A stretch of 64,000 nucleotides of DNA from Asticcacaulis sp. ZE23SCel15. GTDB taxonomy: Bacteria > Pseudomonadota > Alphaproteobacteria > Caulobacterales > Caulobacteraceae. The DNA is taken from assembly GCF_030505395.1 (NCBI RefSeq), contig NZ_CP130044.1, positions 977,001-1,041,000 on the forward strand, in the 5' to 3' direction. A program made the position numbers and the translations under genes. The notes under the pieces were generated by a model. The model was not told the DNA's origin, did no database searches, and worked only from the letters and a program-made list of their open reading frames with translations. Shown here in pieces: positions 19,251 to 27,621 of this stretch (the first letter of the stretch is position 1; the number at the start of each line of letters is the position of its first letter).

Positions 19251-20255
19251 ATGGCCACGCAACGCATCCTGTCCGGCATTCAGGCGTCCGGTTCGCTCCA
19301 CCTCGGCAACTATCTGGGCGCGCTCAAGAAATTCGCCGACATGCAGTCTCTTGACGCTGAGCGCTACTATATGATCGCCGATCTGCACGCCATTACGGTC
19401 TGGCAGGACCCGGCGCAGTTGTTGTCTCAGACCCGCGAAATCGCCGCCTGCTACCTCGCCGCCGGGGTTGACCCGTCAAAGTCGGTGATCTTCCCGCAAT
19501 CAGCCGTGCCGGGCCATGTTGAACTGGGCTGGTTGTTCAACTGCGTGGCGCGTCTGGGCTGGCTCGACCGCATGACCCAGTTCAAGGATAAGGCCGGTAA
19601 GGACAAAGAGCGCGCCTCAATCGGGCTCTATACCTATCCGGTGCTGCAGGCCGCCGATATCCTGCTGTATAAAGCCACCCACGTCCCGGTCGGCGACGAC
19701 CAGCGCCAGCACCTTGAGCTGACCCGCGACGTGGCCAAGAAGTTCAACCACGACTATAAGGTCGATTATTTCCCCCTGCCGGAAACCCTCTATCAGGGGC
19801 CGGGCGCGCGCATCATGTCGCTTCGGGACGGCACGGCCAAGATGTCGAAATCCGATCCTTCGGACAATTCGCGCATCAACCTGACTGATGATGCAGACAC
19901 CATCGCCTCCAAGATCAAGAAGGCCAAGTCCGACGCCGAAGTCCTGCCGTCCGAAGAGGCGGGCCTCGAAGGCCGCGCCGAAGCCAAAAATCTGGTCGGT
20001 ATCTATGCGGCTTTGGCGGGCGTATCGGTGGCGGACGTGCTTAACGATTTTGGCGGCAAGGGCTTTGGGGCGTTCAAACCCGCTCTGGCTGAGGTGGTGG
20101 TGGACAAGATGTCACCTATCTCTGAGCGTCTGCGCGCGCTATTAGATGACCCCGCTGAAATCGACCGTGTGCTACGCGCCGGTGCCGATAAGGCGATTGC
20201 AGTGTCCGCGCCCGTAGTAGCTGAGACTAAGAAGATCATGGGTCTTTGGAACTAA
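19251..20255 (+). CDS. trpS: Tryptophanyl-tRNA synthetase
   Basis: Class I synthetase that charges tRNA-Trp. The 334-aa protein has the HIGH-type motif in [10 protein letters not shown] (residues 14-23) and the KMSKS motif in [11 protein letters not shown] around residue 200. Further family segments are [20 protein letters not shown] and [20 protein letters not shown]. It sits 4 bases after murJ and 13 bases before the copper chaperone gene, all on one strand. Confidence 0.97.
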   Translation: MATQRILSGIQASGSLHLGNYLGALKKFADMQSLDAERYYMIADLHAITVWQDPAQLLSQTREIAACYLAAGVDPSKSVIFPQSAVPGHVELGWLFNCVARLGWLDRMTQFKDKAGKDKERASIGLYTYPVLQAADILLYKATHVPVGDDQRQHLELTRDVAKKFNHDYKVDYFPLPETLYQGPGARIMSLRDGTAKMSKSDPSDNSRINLTDDADTIASKIKKAKSDAEVLPSEEAGLEGRAEAKNLVGIYAALAGVSVADVLNDFGGKGFGAFKPALAEVVVDKMSPISERLRALLDDPAEIDRVLRAGADKAIAVSAPVVAETKKIMGLWN

Positions 20256-20268
20256 GGGAATTGGGATT

Positions 20269-20823
20269 ATGAAGCGTTTTTTAGCCTTAAGTGTTTTAGC
20301 CCTCGCCCTCGGTGCCTGCTCTGACACCCAAAAGACCGACGGCAAAGTCTCCGAAGTCATCGGCATATCCGTCTCCGAAGACAAGGGCGTCATTAAAGTC
20401 ACCTCAACGGTAGACAAAAATGGGTCTAAGATTAAGGCTGAGTTTGTCCTGACGAATTACGGCGTGCGCACGCCGCTGGGCCAAAACCCCAATACCGGCG
20501 CCTATGTCACGATTGAGAATAAGGGCAAAACCGACGACCGATTAGTCTCGGCATCCTGCGCTTGCGCGGCGCGTACCGAATTGCACACCATGTCGATGTC
20601 TGACGGCCAAATGTCGATGTCCGCCGTCCCCGAAGGCTTTGAAATCAAGGCTGGCGAAAAACTGGTGCTTGCCCCCGGCGGCAATCATATCATGCTGTTT
20701 GACCTGACCACCCGGCCTGCCGAAGGGGCCACTCAGAAAGTCACCCTCGTGTTTGAAAAAGCCGGTGAGATCACGATAGATATGCCGGTATCCATGACCC
20801 CCGCCGCACCCGCCGGGCACTAG
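20269..20823 (+). CDS. Periplasmic copper chaperone PCu(A)C family lipoprotein
   Basis: This 184-aa protein begins with a lipoprotein signal peptide ending ALALGAC (Cys 17). The PCu(A)C metal motif of His and Met residues is present: H106 and nearby Met residues in ELHTMSMSDGQMSMS, and H140 with M142 in GGNHIMLF. Family members deliver Cu(I) to cytochrome oxidase CuA. Two extra cysteines lie in ASCACAA just before the motif. GGGA precedes the ATG. The stop TAG is the first three bases of a palindromic repeat (20821-20871). It is likely co-transcribed with murJ and trpS. Confidence 0.88.
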   Translation: MKRFLALSVLALALGACSDTQKTDGKVSEVIGISVSEDKGVIKVTSTVDKNGSKIKAEFVLTNYGVRTPLGQNPNTGAYVTIENKGKTDDRLVSASCACAARTELHTMSMSDGQMSMSAVPEGFEIKAGEKLVLAPGGNHIMLFDLTTRPAEGATQKVTLVFEKAGEITIDMPVSMTPAAPAGH

Positions 20824-20871
20824 ATCATTATGATTTCTGGTAGAAACATAATGATCCAGATTTTGTTTTAA
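20821..20871 (+). repeat. TAGAGC-type palindromic repeat, copy 1 (TAGATC variant)
   Basis: ATCATTATG (20824-20832) pairs with CATAATGAT (20847-20855), and TTTCT pairs with AGAAA inside. The unit starts with TAG, the stop codon of the copper chaperone gene. The core ATGATTTCTGGT is shared with the inverted copy at 20927-20961. Confidence 0.75.
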
Positions 20872-20926
20872 GTCCCTCGCCGGGCGGTGGCTCCGCCACC
20901 TTGGCCGCCGCCGCAATGGCGGCTTG
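20872..20926 (+). repeat. 55-bp double-hairpin repeat, copy A
   Basis: The unit starts GTCCCTCGCCGG and contains two GC-rich hairpins (GGTGGCTCCGCCACC; CCGCC with GGCGG), ending GGCTTG. A second copy in inverse orientation is at 23230-23283. The stem of the second hairpin is kept although the bases differ. Confidence 0.75.
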
Positions 20927-20961
20927 AGCGGAATGATGCCACCAGAAATCATTCCGCTCTA
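20927..20961 (-). repeat. TAGAGC-type palindromic repeat, copy 2
   Basis: AGCGGAATGAT pairs with ATCATTCCGCT. On the minus strand the unit starts TAGAGCGG, where TAG is the stop codon of the hydrolase gene at 20959. Its interior ATGATTTCTGGT matches copy 1. Confidence 0.75.
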
Positions 20962-21696
20962 AATCCCTTTCAGGAAATCCACAAAGGCGGCGATGGTGTC
21001 TTTGGTGGCCTCGGCATGATGACGCATGGGCTGGTTCGGCGGCCAGTCGATGGCAAAGCCCGGCTCATCATAGGCATGGGTGGCGTCAAAATTTCTGATC
21101 TCGAGCGGCAAGCCTTGCGCCTTAAGATCCCCAAACACCGAATGGGTAAAGTCTTTGGCCGTAATGTGGTCCTGACCTGAGACGATCAGCATCGTCTTCG
21201 GCCACCACCGCCAGCCATGTGTCGGCGTGCGCGATTTTGGCCCGATATACGGATAGACCAGAAATAGCCCCCCAACCCCGTGCAGCAGATCAGACGTTTC
21301 CGGCTCCAGCGTCATCAGGTCCATGATCGTCCAGCTCCCGTGGCTCCATCCGGCCAGCACGATCCGGTTTAGGTCGATATCGGCACGCTGCTTGACCCCC
21401 CACAGGGCGGCCCGCACATCGACCGTGCGTTCATGGCCATGAAATAAGATCAGTGTACTGATGAATATAAACGAGAACCAGCGCTTCCAGCCGCGGTGAC
21501 CGTAGGAATCGACCACAAACGCCCGCCACCCGGCCGTGGCGGCCGCCTTAGCATAGTCATGCAGATGCGACCTTATCCCGCCGGAGCCATGAAACAACAG
21601 TACTGCCGGACGCGCAATATCATCCTCCGGCCCGTAGACGGCTATATGCGGCTCAAGCTGTGCCCAAAGGCCTTTTAATTCAGGGCTATTTGACAT
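20959..21696 (-). CDS. Dienelactone-hydrolase-like alpha/beta hydrolase (paralogue 1)
   Basis: This 245-aa alpha/beta hydrolase has the family's conserved features: an oxyanion region RPAVLLFHGSGGIRSHLHDY, the nucleophile Ser in AGWSHGSW, a likely Asp in VSGQDHI and a His in DATHAYDEPGF. The substrate cannot be told from sequence. It is a clear paralogue of the next gene, with the same layout throughout. The two lie 27 bases apart on the same strand, so they are a tandem duplication and likely co-transcribed. The TAG stop is part of a repeat. Confidence 0.85.
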   Translation of the reverse strand: MSNSPELKGLWAQLEPHIAVYGPEDDIARPAVLLFHGSGGIRSHLHDYAKAAATAGWRAFVVDSYGHRGWKRWFSFIFISTLILFHGHERTVDVRAALWGVKQRADIDLNRIVLAGWSHGSWTIMDLMTLEPETSDLLHGVGGLFLVYPYIGPKSRTPTHGWRWWPKTMLIVSGQDHITAKDFTHSVFGDLKAQGLPLEIRNFDATHAYDEPGFAIDWPPNQPMRHHAEATKDTIAAFVDFLKGI

Positions 21697-21723
21697 GTTA
21701 GACGCCTTACGAATGCGTTCTAA

Positions 21724-22491
21724 TTATCCGGGTATCTGTGGCAAATCAAAGACCCGGTCGATAAATTCCATCATGGCCTGAAGTGAAGCCTCCGTCGCCG
21801 CCTGATCATATTTCATGATCGCATTGCCAAAGCTTTCTTCCTCAAACGCATGGGTGGCCTTGAGTGTCAGGGTCTCAATCGGCACCCCATCGTCTTTCAG
21901 GCGCTGGTAGACCTTCTGCGCACCCTTCACCGCCGACAGGTGATCCTTATCGGCCATGACCGCAAAGGTTTCAGGCTTATAGTGCCAGTTACGGCTGATG
22001 CTGCGCGCGGGAAAATTGAGATAGCTATAGACCAGAAACAGTCCCGCCACGGATTTCAAAATCTCAGGATCGGGATCAGCTAGCCCGGCCTCGCCCTTAC
22101 GCGTCAGTTTGTGGGTCATCAGGTCCATGATCGACCAGCCGCCGTGGCTCCACCCGGCCAGCATGATCTTATCAGTTATCACATCCGCCCGACTCGCGAC
22201 ACCCCACAGGGCCGCCAGCACATCCCCCGCCCGCTCATCGCCCTGAAACACCGCCCCCGAACACACCATACTGGTCGCAAATAACCGGCCCCAGCCCCTG
22301 GGCGCAAAGGAGTCGACCACAAACGCTCGCACCCCCGCCAGCACCGCCGTTTCCGCATAGAGATGGATATGGGGCCGCATGCCGCCGCAGCCATGAAACA
22401 GGAGGATCGCCGGACGCGGCAGATCATCCTTCGGGCCAAAAACCTCTATATAGGGTTCCAGCTTGTGATAGCGTGCACTAACCGTATCCAA
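21724..22491 (-). CDS. Dienelactone-hydrolase-like alpha/beta hydrolase (paralogue 2)
   Basis: This 255-aa product is paralogous to the gene at 20959: RPAILLFHGCGGMRPHIHLY, AGWSHGGWSIMDLMT with the nucleophile Ser, MADKDHL and KATHAFEEESF. The start codon is TTG at 22491 with GGGGG a few bases upstream. The next in-frame ATG would cut off the oxyanion-hole region, so TTG is preferred. It is the first gene of the pair. Enzyme activity is inferred from the triad, and the substrate is unknown. Confidence 0.83.
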   Translation of the reverse strand: MDTVSARYHKLEPYIEVFGPKDDLPRPAILLFHGCGGMRPHIHLYAETAVLAGVRAFVVDSFAPRGWGRLFATSMVCSGAVFQGDERAGDVLAALWGVASRADVITDKIMLAGWSHGGWSIMDLMTHKLTRKGEAGLADPDPEILKSVAGLFLVYSYLNFPARSISRNWHYKPETFAVMADKDHLSAVKGAQKVYQRLKDDGVPIETLTLKATHAFEEESFGNAIMKYDQAATEASLQAMMEFIDRVFDLPQIPG

Positions 22492-22599
22492 AACACCCCC
22501 ATAAACTCAGCGAAAACCGCCACATTCACGGTTGCCATTCAATCTATGTTGTCATCATAGTGCCTGCCTACCCATATCTGTCAATCGGACGCGCCCAAA

Positions 22600-23190
22600 A
22601 TGACCACGCCCAGAACCGCCCAACACCCGATCCTGCCTATGTTTACCGACCGCTGGTCGCCCCGTGCATTTTCGGAAAAGGCGGTAACCGAATCCGAAAT
22701 CCTGACCCTGCTGGAAGCCGCGCGCTGGGCACCCTCGGCGTCAAATCTGCAGCCGTGGCGGTTTATTTACAGCCTCAAAGGTACGCCCGAGTTCGATCAG
22801 ATGGTTGAGCTTTTGGTGCCGTTCAATCAGGGCTGGGCGAAATCTGCGGCGGCTTTGATCTTTACCGCCGCCGTCACCACCTTTGATGGTGAACGCCCAA
22901 TCCCCACCCATGCCTTTGATGCCGGGGCGGCGTGGATGTCGCTGGCGCTTCAGGCCCACAGCATGGGCCTGTCCACCCACGGCATGGGCGGGGTTGAGTT
23001 TGATAAGGCAACAGCGGCCCTGAACCTGCCTGATAATCTGAAACTGATCATGGGCGTGGCGGTCGGCTATCAGGGCGATCCGGCCACCCTGTCTGAAAAG
23101 CTACAGGCGCGGGAAATGCCGTCCGACCGGCAACCGCTGGAGGCCATGGCCTTCAAAGGCACGTTCTCCGGTGAGATCAAGGCCCCATAA
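22600..23190 (+). CDS. Nitroreductase-family FMN protein
   Basis: This 196-aa protein has the N-terminal FMN-binding pattern FTDRWSPRAFSEKAV followed by LLEAARWAPSASNLQPWRFI, the classic nitroreductase signature, then a segment AFDAGAAWMSLALQAHSMGL. Such enzymes reduce nitro compounds, quinones or enals with NAD(P)H. The substrate is unknown. It stands alone on the plus strand, divergent from the hydrolase pair and ended by the hairpin at 23196-23222. Confidence 0.9.
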   Translation: MTTPRTAQHPILPMFTDRWSPRAFSEKAVTESEILTLLEAARWAPSASNLQPWRFIYSLKGTPEFDQMVELLVPFNQGWAKSAAALIFTAAVTTFDGERPIPTHAFDAGAAWMSLALQAHSMGLSTHGMGGVEFDKATAALNLPDNLKLIMGVAVGYQGDPATLSEKLQAREMPSDRQPLEAMAFKGTFSGEIKAP

Positions 23191-23195
23191 GACGT

Positions 23196-23222
23196 AAAGG
23201 GCGGGAATGATCCCACCCTTTT
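23196..23222 (+). terminator. Terminator after the nitroreductase gene
   Basis: AAAGGGCGGGA pairs with TCCCACCCTTT, with one mismatch, around ATGA and is followed by a T-run. It starts 6 bases after the stop. Confidence 0.8.
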
Positions 23223-23229
23223 TTCTAAT

Positions 23230-23283
23230 CAAGCCGCCACCCCGGCGGTGGCCAAGGTGGCGGAGCCACCGCCGGCGAGGGAC
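23230..23283 (-). repeat. 55-bp double-hairpin repeat, copy B
   Basis: In reverse orientation this starts GTCCCTCGCCGG and ends GGCGGCTTG, matching copy A at 20872-20926 closely. The purH stop TAG at 23288-23290 lies four bases before it, in the sequence TAGATTAGTCCC. Confidence 0.75.
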
Positions 23284-23287
23284 TAAT

Positions 23288-24901
23288 CTAGTGGCGGAAC
23301 ACGCGGATGCCGGTAAAGGCCATAGCCAAGCCCGCCTCATCGGCCGCCGCAATAACATCGGCATCCTTGATCGACCCACCCGGCTGAATAACGGCCGTAG
23401 CACCCGCCGCCGCCGCCTCAAGCAAACCGTCCGGGAACGGAAAGAAGGCTTCGGACGCACAGGCCGAACCCTTAGCCAGCGAATCCAACAGACCGAGCCC
23501 CTCCGCCGCTTCTTTGGCGCGCAAGGAGGCGATGCGGGTGGAATCGCGCCGGTTCATCTGACCCGCGCCAATGCCCGCCGTGCGGCCATCTTTCGCAAAG
23601 ACAACGGCGTTTGATTTGACGTGCTTAGCGACCGTGAAGGCAAACAGCATGTCCTGAATTTCAGTTGGCGTCGGCTGGCGCTTGGTGACGATCTTAAGAT
23701 CCGCCGGCGTAATGCGGGCCGTGTCGCGCGACTGGATCAGCAGACCGCCAGCGACCGAGCGGAACACATTGCCACCCACCAACGGATCAGGCAGCGAACC
23801 CGTCACCAGCAGACGCAGGTTTTTCTTGGCGGCAAAAACCTCAATCACATCATCATCAACTTCGGGGGCGACGACCACTTCGGTAAAGACCTCAACGATC
23901 TTTTCGGCGGTCTTGCGATCCAGACGACGGTTAAGCGCCACAATCCCGCCAAAGGCCGACACCGGATCGCACTCCAGCGCGCGCTGATAGGCGCTGATCA
24001 GATCCTCACCGACCGCCACACCGCACGGGTTAGCGTGCTTGACGATGACGCAGGCGGCGTGTGCCACCGGATCAAACTCAGCCACCAGCTCAATCGCCGC
24101 ATCGGTATCCGCGACATTGTTGTAGCTTAATTCCTTGCCCTGTAGCTGCCGGGCGGTGGCCACACCCGGACGGTTTTCACCGGTCTTATAGAAAGCCGCG
24201 CTCTGGTGCGGGTTTTCGCCGTAACGCATGGTTTGCAAACGCGACGCCCCGATGGTCAGGCGCTCAGGGGCCGCATCATTCAGTTGAGCCGCAAACCATG
24301 TGGAAACCGCACTATCGTAAGCTGCGGTGCGCGCAAATGCCTTGGCCGCCAATGATTTACGCAACGCCAAGGTCGTGCCACCGGTCTCAGCTATGGCGGC
24401 CAGAACCTGATCAACGCCCGCCTTATCGACGCACACCGCCACATAACCATGGTTCTTGGCGGATGAGCGGATCATGGCCGGGCCGCCAATATCGATGTTT
24501 TCAATCGCCGCCTCAAACGCACCCCCGGCGGCGATGGTTGCTTCAAACGGATAAAGGTCGATCCAGACGATATCGATCGGCGCGATATCATGATCGGTCA
24601 GGGCCTTGGCATGGTCCGGTGCGTCACGATAGGCCAGCAGGCCACCATGCACTTTCGGATGCAGGGTCTTAACCCGGCCATCCATCATTTCCGGAAATTG
24701 CGTCAGATCAGCCACGTCCTTAACCGGCACACCCGCCGCGGCAATGCTGGCGCGCGTCCCGCCGGTGGAGACGATCTCAACCCCCGCCGCGTGCAGGGCC
24801 TGAGCCGCCTCACTCAATCCGGTCTTATCGGACAGCGAAATCAGGGCGCGGACGGGTTTGGCGAAATCGGGTGCAGGGGGAAAATCAGGCGCGGCAGGCA
24901 T
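23288..24901 (-). CDS. purH: Bifunctional AICAR transformylase / IMP cyclohydrolase
   Basis: Catalyses the last two steps of IMP synthesis. The ATG at 24901 gives about 537 aa ([20 protein letters not shown]). The MGS-like cyclohydrolase domain is at the N-terminus ([37 protein letters not shown]) and the AICAR transformylase domain follows ([53 protein letters not shown]). An upstream ATG at 24964 would add 21 unlikely residues. It is the last gene of the minus-strand run htpX-rsmB-rpe-heparinase-purH, separated from its upstream neighbour by a nested palindromic element. Confidence 0.96.
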   Translation of the reverse strand: MPAAPDFPPAPDFAKPVRALISLSDKTGLSEAAQALHAAGVEIVSTGGTRASIAAAGVPVKDVADLTQFPEMMDGRVKTLHPKVHGGLLAYRDAPDHAKALTDHDIAPIDIVWIDLYPFEATIAAGGAFEAAIENIDIGGPAMIRSSAKNHGYVAVCVDKAGVDQVLAAIAETGGTTLALRKSLAAKAFARTAAYDSAVSTWFAAQLNDAAPERLTIGASRLQTMRYGENPHQSAAFYKTGENRPGVATARQLQGKELSYNNVADTDAAIELVAEFDPVAHAACVIVKHANPCGVAVGEDLISAYQRALECDPVSAFGGIVALNRRLDRKTAEKIVEVFTEVVVAPEVDDDVIEVFAAKKNLRLLVTGSLPDPLVGGNVFRSVAGGLLIQSRDTARITPADLKIVTKRQPTPTEIQDMLFAFTVAKHVKSNAVVFAKDGRTAGIGAGQMNRRDSTRIASLRAKEAAEGLGLLDSLAKGSACASEAFFPFPDGLLEAAAAGATAVIQPGGSIKDADVIAAADEAGLAMAFTGIRVFRH

Positions 24902-24967
24902 GGGGCATCCATATATGGGGGGAGGAATTGCGCGCGGTTTACAATACAAACACCCGGATGACAAATA

Positions 24968-25109
24968 AGAACTCCCCCTGATGTAGGGGGAGCCTGACTT
25001 TTAAGCCAGAGCTTAAAGGTCAGGAGGGGGTTAAACCCTGGCCCGCAATTACCCCCTCTGACTAAACGCCAGCGTTTACGTCAGCTCCCCCTCCAAGAGG
25101 GGGAGTTCT
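24968..25109. repeat. Nested palindromic element, copy 1 (142 bp)
   Basis: The outer ends are AGAACTCCCCCT and AGGGGGAGTTCT. Inside are at least three more hairpins: CTCCCCCT with AGGGGGAG at the left, CTGACTTTTAAGC with GCTTAAAGGTCAG, and CTCCCCCT with AGAGGGGGAG at the right. It lies between purH and the heparinase gene. A related element is at 56785-56931 and a partial one at 45242-45304. Confidence 0.85.
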
Positions 25110-25126
25110 AAAGGGTTGCAACGGCT

Positions 25127-26857
25127 TTAATCCGCCGGAGCTAACTTCCACCGGACTCTCGTCGGCCCATCTAGACGGCAAACACCTCTGAGGGCCACCG
25201 TCGAGGTTTTGCGCAACTGGCCTTTTTCAAACAGATTGCCATTTTCAATCGTGACCTCTTTGGCATCATGGCGCAGCGTCCAGCCGCGCCCGCTCAAACC
25301 CCGCAGCAACACGCTTTTACGGTCGCGTGACAGCGACACCTGCACATCCGGGTGCAGCAGGAACCGGATCGTGAACGGGGCCGCCATCGGCAGGTCAGGC
25401 TTGGCCTCAACCGGCACCAGCCGGTCTTCGCCGCGCAATTCGTCCTTATGCGGATCAACAAACAGCCGCCGCTCATGTTTCAGGCCGTACTTAGGCCGCC
25501 AGCCTTCGTGTTCCATCTCAAGCAGGGCACCAGATTCATCCGATTCCACCCGGCGACTGCGCACACGGTAACGAAGCCCTTCCAACGTAAACCCCAACAA
25601 TTCAGCAAACTTACCGCTGACCGGATTGAGGATGGCGCTTTCGCCGATCGTGACGGTATTGGCAGCCCCCGCAACCCGAAATTCCTGACGCTCAGACTGC
25701 GGCGGTGACCAGCCCGGCCCGATAATCAGCTTATCAAACCCGCCCGATACCTCAAAGGTCAGCGGGTGATCGCAGGCGCCGTACCCCAGCAGCCCCGATT
25801 TAGGCTCACCGGCATCGGCAAAGACCAGCAAGGATCGTCCATTCAGCCGGTGATAACGGCCATGTTCAAGGAATGTCGCGACCCGCGCCTGCGCATTGGG
25901 GCGGTTATCCTCATGCACCAGAGCCGGTGTCACCTGCTCTGCGGGTAAGGACTCTGAGCCCTGAAACGCACACAGCGATCCGTCCGGGTGGGTCAGGGTG
26001 CGCACGGCCCGCGTCAGTTTTTCGATATAGTCAGCCAGATAGTCCGGCAGGGGCAAACCGCGTTGCGACAGGGCATCTTCGAGCAGCAGCAGATCATAGA
26101 GCAGGTTTAAGCCCTGCTCCGGATTGCGTGACGCATGGCAGCCATCGGGCAGGACGGTGCGCTTCAACGCCTTGGGCAGTAGTCTCAAGCCGGTCTTACG
26201 CAGGTTATCACCGGCCTTACCGCCCAGCACACAGCCGACCAGCACCAGCGCCACCGCCTTTTGCGCAAACCACGACAGATTGCGCGGCAACCGCAGCAGA
26301 TGACGCGCCTGCTGCACCAGCGACTGGGCCATAACACCAGCCTCTTCCTCACTGGCAAAGGTCGCAATTTTACGCGCAAACACGCTGACATTAATCAGGC
26401 GGCGCGCCAGAATTTCCTGCCCCCACACAAACGGCGTCCAGGTGCGAAAGGTCTTATGCCACAGCATATAGAGCCGCAGCCCCTCTTTCGCCCCGGCATC
26501 ACCCTGCGTCATCAGGTGCATCAGCCACGAAAACCGGTGCAGCTCTAGCGCAAAACCGCGATTGGGGCTGGGCCGGTTCCACGGATCGCCGGACCCCTGC
26601 ACGCTCATGCGCGCCCCGGCAAAGGCATAACGCCCGGATAGAATGGCTTTGCCGATCTGGCTTGAGGCCGGTCTCACCTCATGGGGCGCGGCCTGAAACC
26701 CGTCAACCGCGGCCCCGCCCAGCGTAAAGCGATAACCGGGCATACCGAACACTTCGGCGCCAATCTGCTTTAAGGCAAAGGCCTTGACCACGGCCAGCCA
26801 CGGCACGCGGGCACCGGATTGCTGGCTTACAGGGCTGGACGACTCGTAATTCAGCAT
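25127..26857 (-). CDS. Heparinase II/III-family protein
   Basis: This 576-aa protein has an N-terminal helical half (LRLYMLWHKTFRTWTPFVWG, LSWFAQKAVALVLVGCVLGG, HASRNPEQGLNLLYDLLLLE) and a C-terminal beta-sandwich half typical of heparinase II/III-like proteins (LDFADAG-type segment RSLLVFADAGEPKSG, YGLKHERRLFVDPHKDELRG). Alphaproteobacteria commonly carry this gene between rsmB/rpe and purH, as here. The substrate is not known. A lyase acting on an acidic polysaccharide is the family assumption. It lies 7 bases after rpe and so is co-transcribed with it. Confidence 0.88.
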   Translation of the reverse strand: MLNYESSSPVSQQSGARVPWLAVVKAFALKQIGAEVFGMPGYRFTLGGAAVDGFQAAPHEVRPASSQIGKAILSGRYAFAGARMSVQGSGDPWNRPSPNRGFALELHRFSWLMHLMTQGDAGAKEGLRLYMLWHKTFRTWTPFVWGQEILARRLINVSVFARKIATFASEEEAGVMAQSLVQQARHLLRLPRNLSWFAQKAVALVLVGCVLGGKAGDNLRKTGLRLLPKALKRTVLPDGCHASRNPEQGLNLLYDLLLLEDALSQRGLPLPDYLADYIEKLTRAVRTLTHPDGSLCAFQGSESLPAEQVTPALVHEDNRPNAQARVATFLEHGRYHRLNGRSLLVFADAGEPKSGLLGYGACDHPLTFEVSGGFDKLIIGPGWSPPQSERQEFRVAGAANTVTIGESAILNPVSGKFAELLGFTLEGLRYRVRSRRVESDESGALLEMEHEGWRPKYGLKHERRLFVDPHKDELRGEDRLVPVEAKPDLPMAAPFTIRFLLHPDVQVSLSRDRKSVLLRGLSGRGWTLRHDAKEVTIENGNLFEKGQLRKTSTVALRGVCRLDGPTRVRWKLAPAD

Positions 26858-26864
26858 AAGCGGC

Positions 26865-27524
26865 TTAGAGGCCTTTCAGGGTCTTGATATTAGACGCATA
26901 CATCGACGGGCCGCCCTTAAACACAGCCGTACCGGCAACCATGGCCGTAGCGCCGGCGGCAATGCATTTGTGGTAATTCTTATCGTTCACGCCGCCATCG
27001 ACCTGCAGGATCGCCGGATGGCCGACGCGGTCAAGTTTGGTGCGGATCGTCTCGATCTTACGCAATTGATCGTCGATAAAGCTCTGGCCGCCAAAGCCCG
27101 GATTGACGCTCATGACCAGAATGAGGTCGAGGTCATCCATGATCCATTCCAGCCCCTCAATCGGAGTCGCCGGATTAAGCACGACACCGGCCTTGGCCCC
27201 CAAAGTGCGGATCTGGCGCAAAGTGCGGTGCAGGTGCGCGCCGGATTCCGGATGCACGCTCATGATGTCGGCCCCGGCGGCGCGAAACGCCTCAAGATAC
27301 GGATCGACGGGCGCTATCATCAGATGCACATCGAACGGCAGGTGTGAGTGGGGACGCAGCGCCTTAACCACATCCGGCCCGATGGTGATGTTGGGCACGA
27401 AATGGCCGTCCATGACATCGATATGCACCCAGTCGGCGCCCGCTTCGGTAATGGCGCGCACTTCTTCGCCGAGCTTGGCAAAGTCGGAGGCAAGGATCGA
27501 TGGGCAAATGAGAGGTGTGGTCAT
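26865..27524 (-). CDS. rpe: Ribulose-phosphate 3-epimerase
   Basis: Interconverts ribulose 5-phosphate and xylulose 5-phosphate. The 219-aa TIM barrel has the expected residues: LICPSILASDFAKLGEEV, the metal/acid motif HIDVMDGHFVPNITIGP, MSVNPGFGGQSF and LQVDGGVNDKN. The length is normal. It is 97 bases downstream of rsmB and directly before the heparinase gene. Confidence 0.96.
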   Translation of the reverse strand: MTTPLICPSILASDFAKLGEEVRAITEAGADWVHIDVMDGHFVPNITIGPDVVKALRPHSHLPFDVHLMIAPVDPYLEAFRAAGADIMSVHPESGAHLHRTLRQIRTLGAKAGVVLNPATPIEGLEWIMDDLDLILVMSVNPGFGGQSFIDDQLRKIETIRTKLDRVGHPAILQVDGGVNDKNYHKCIAAGATAMVAGTAVFKGGPSMYASNIKTLKGL

Positions 27525-27621
27525 GACAGGCTCGGGTGGTATCAGGTTAAAGACAGTGGGCGGCAGATGGTAAATGAATGGCTAACACAGCCGGATGACG
27601 GCTATATCATCACACTCTTTC

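Noticed and set aside
24965-25126. CRISPR-like repeat array
   Set aside because: The repeated stretches are inverted and nested, not direct repeats with spacers, so this is a palindromic element.
25873-26334. Plus-strand frames opposite the heparinase gene
   Set aside because: Low-complexity Pro/Ala/Arg-rich shadows without start signals.
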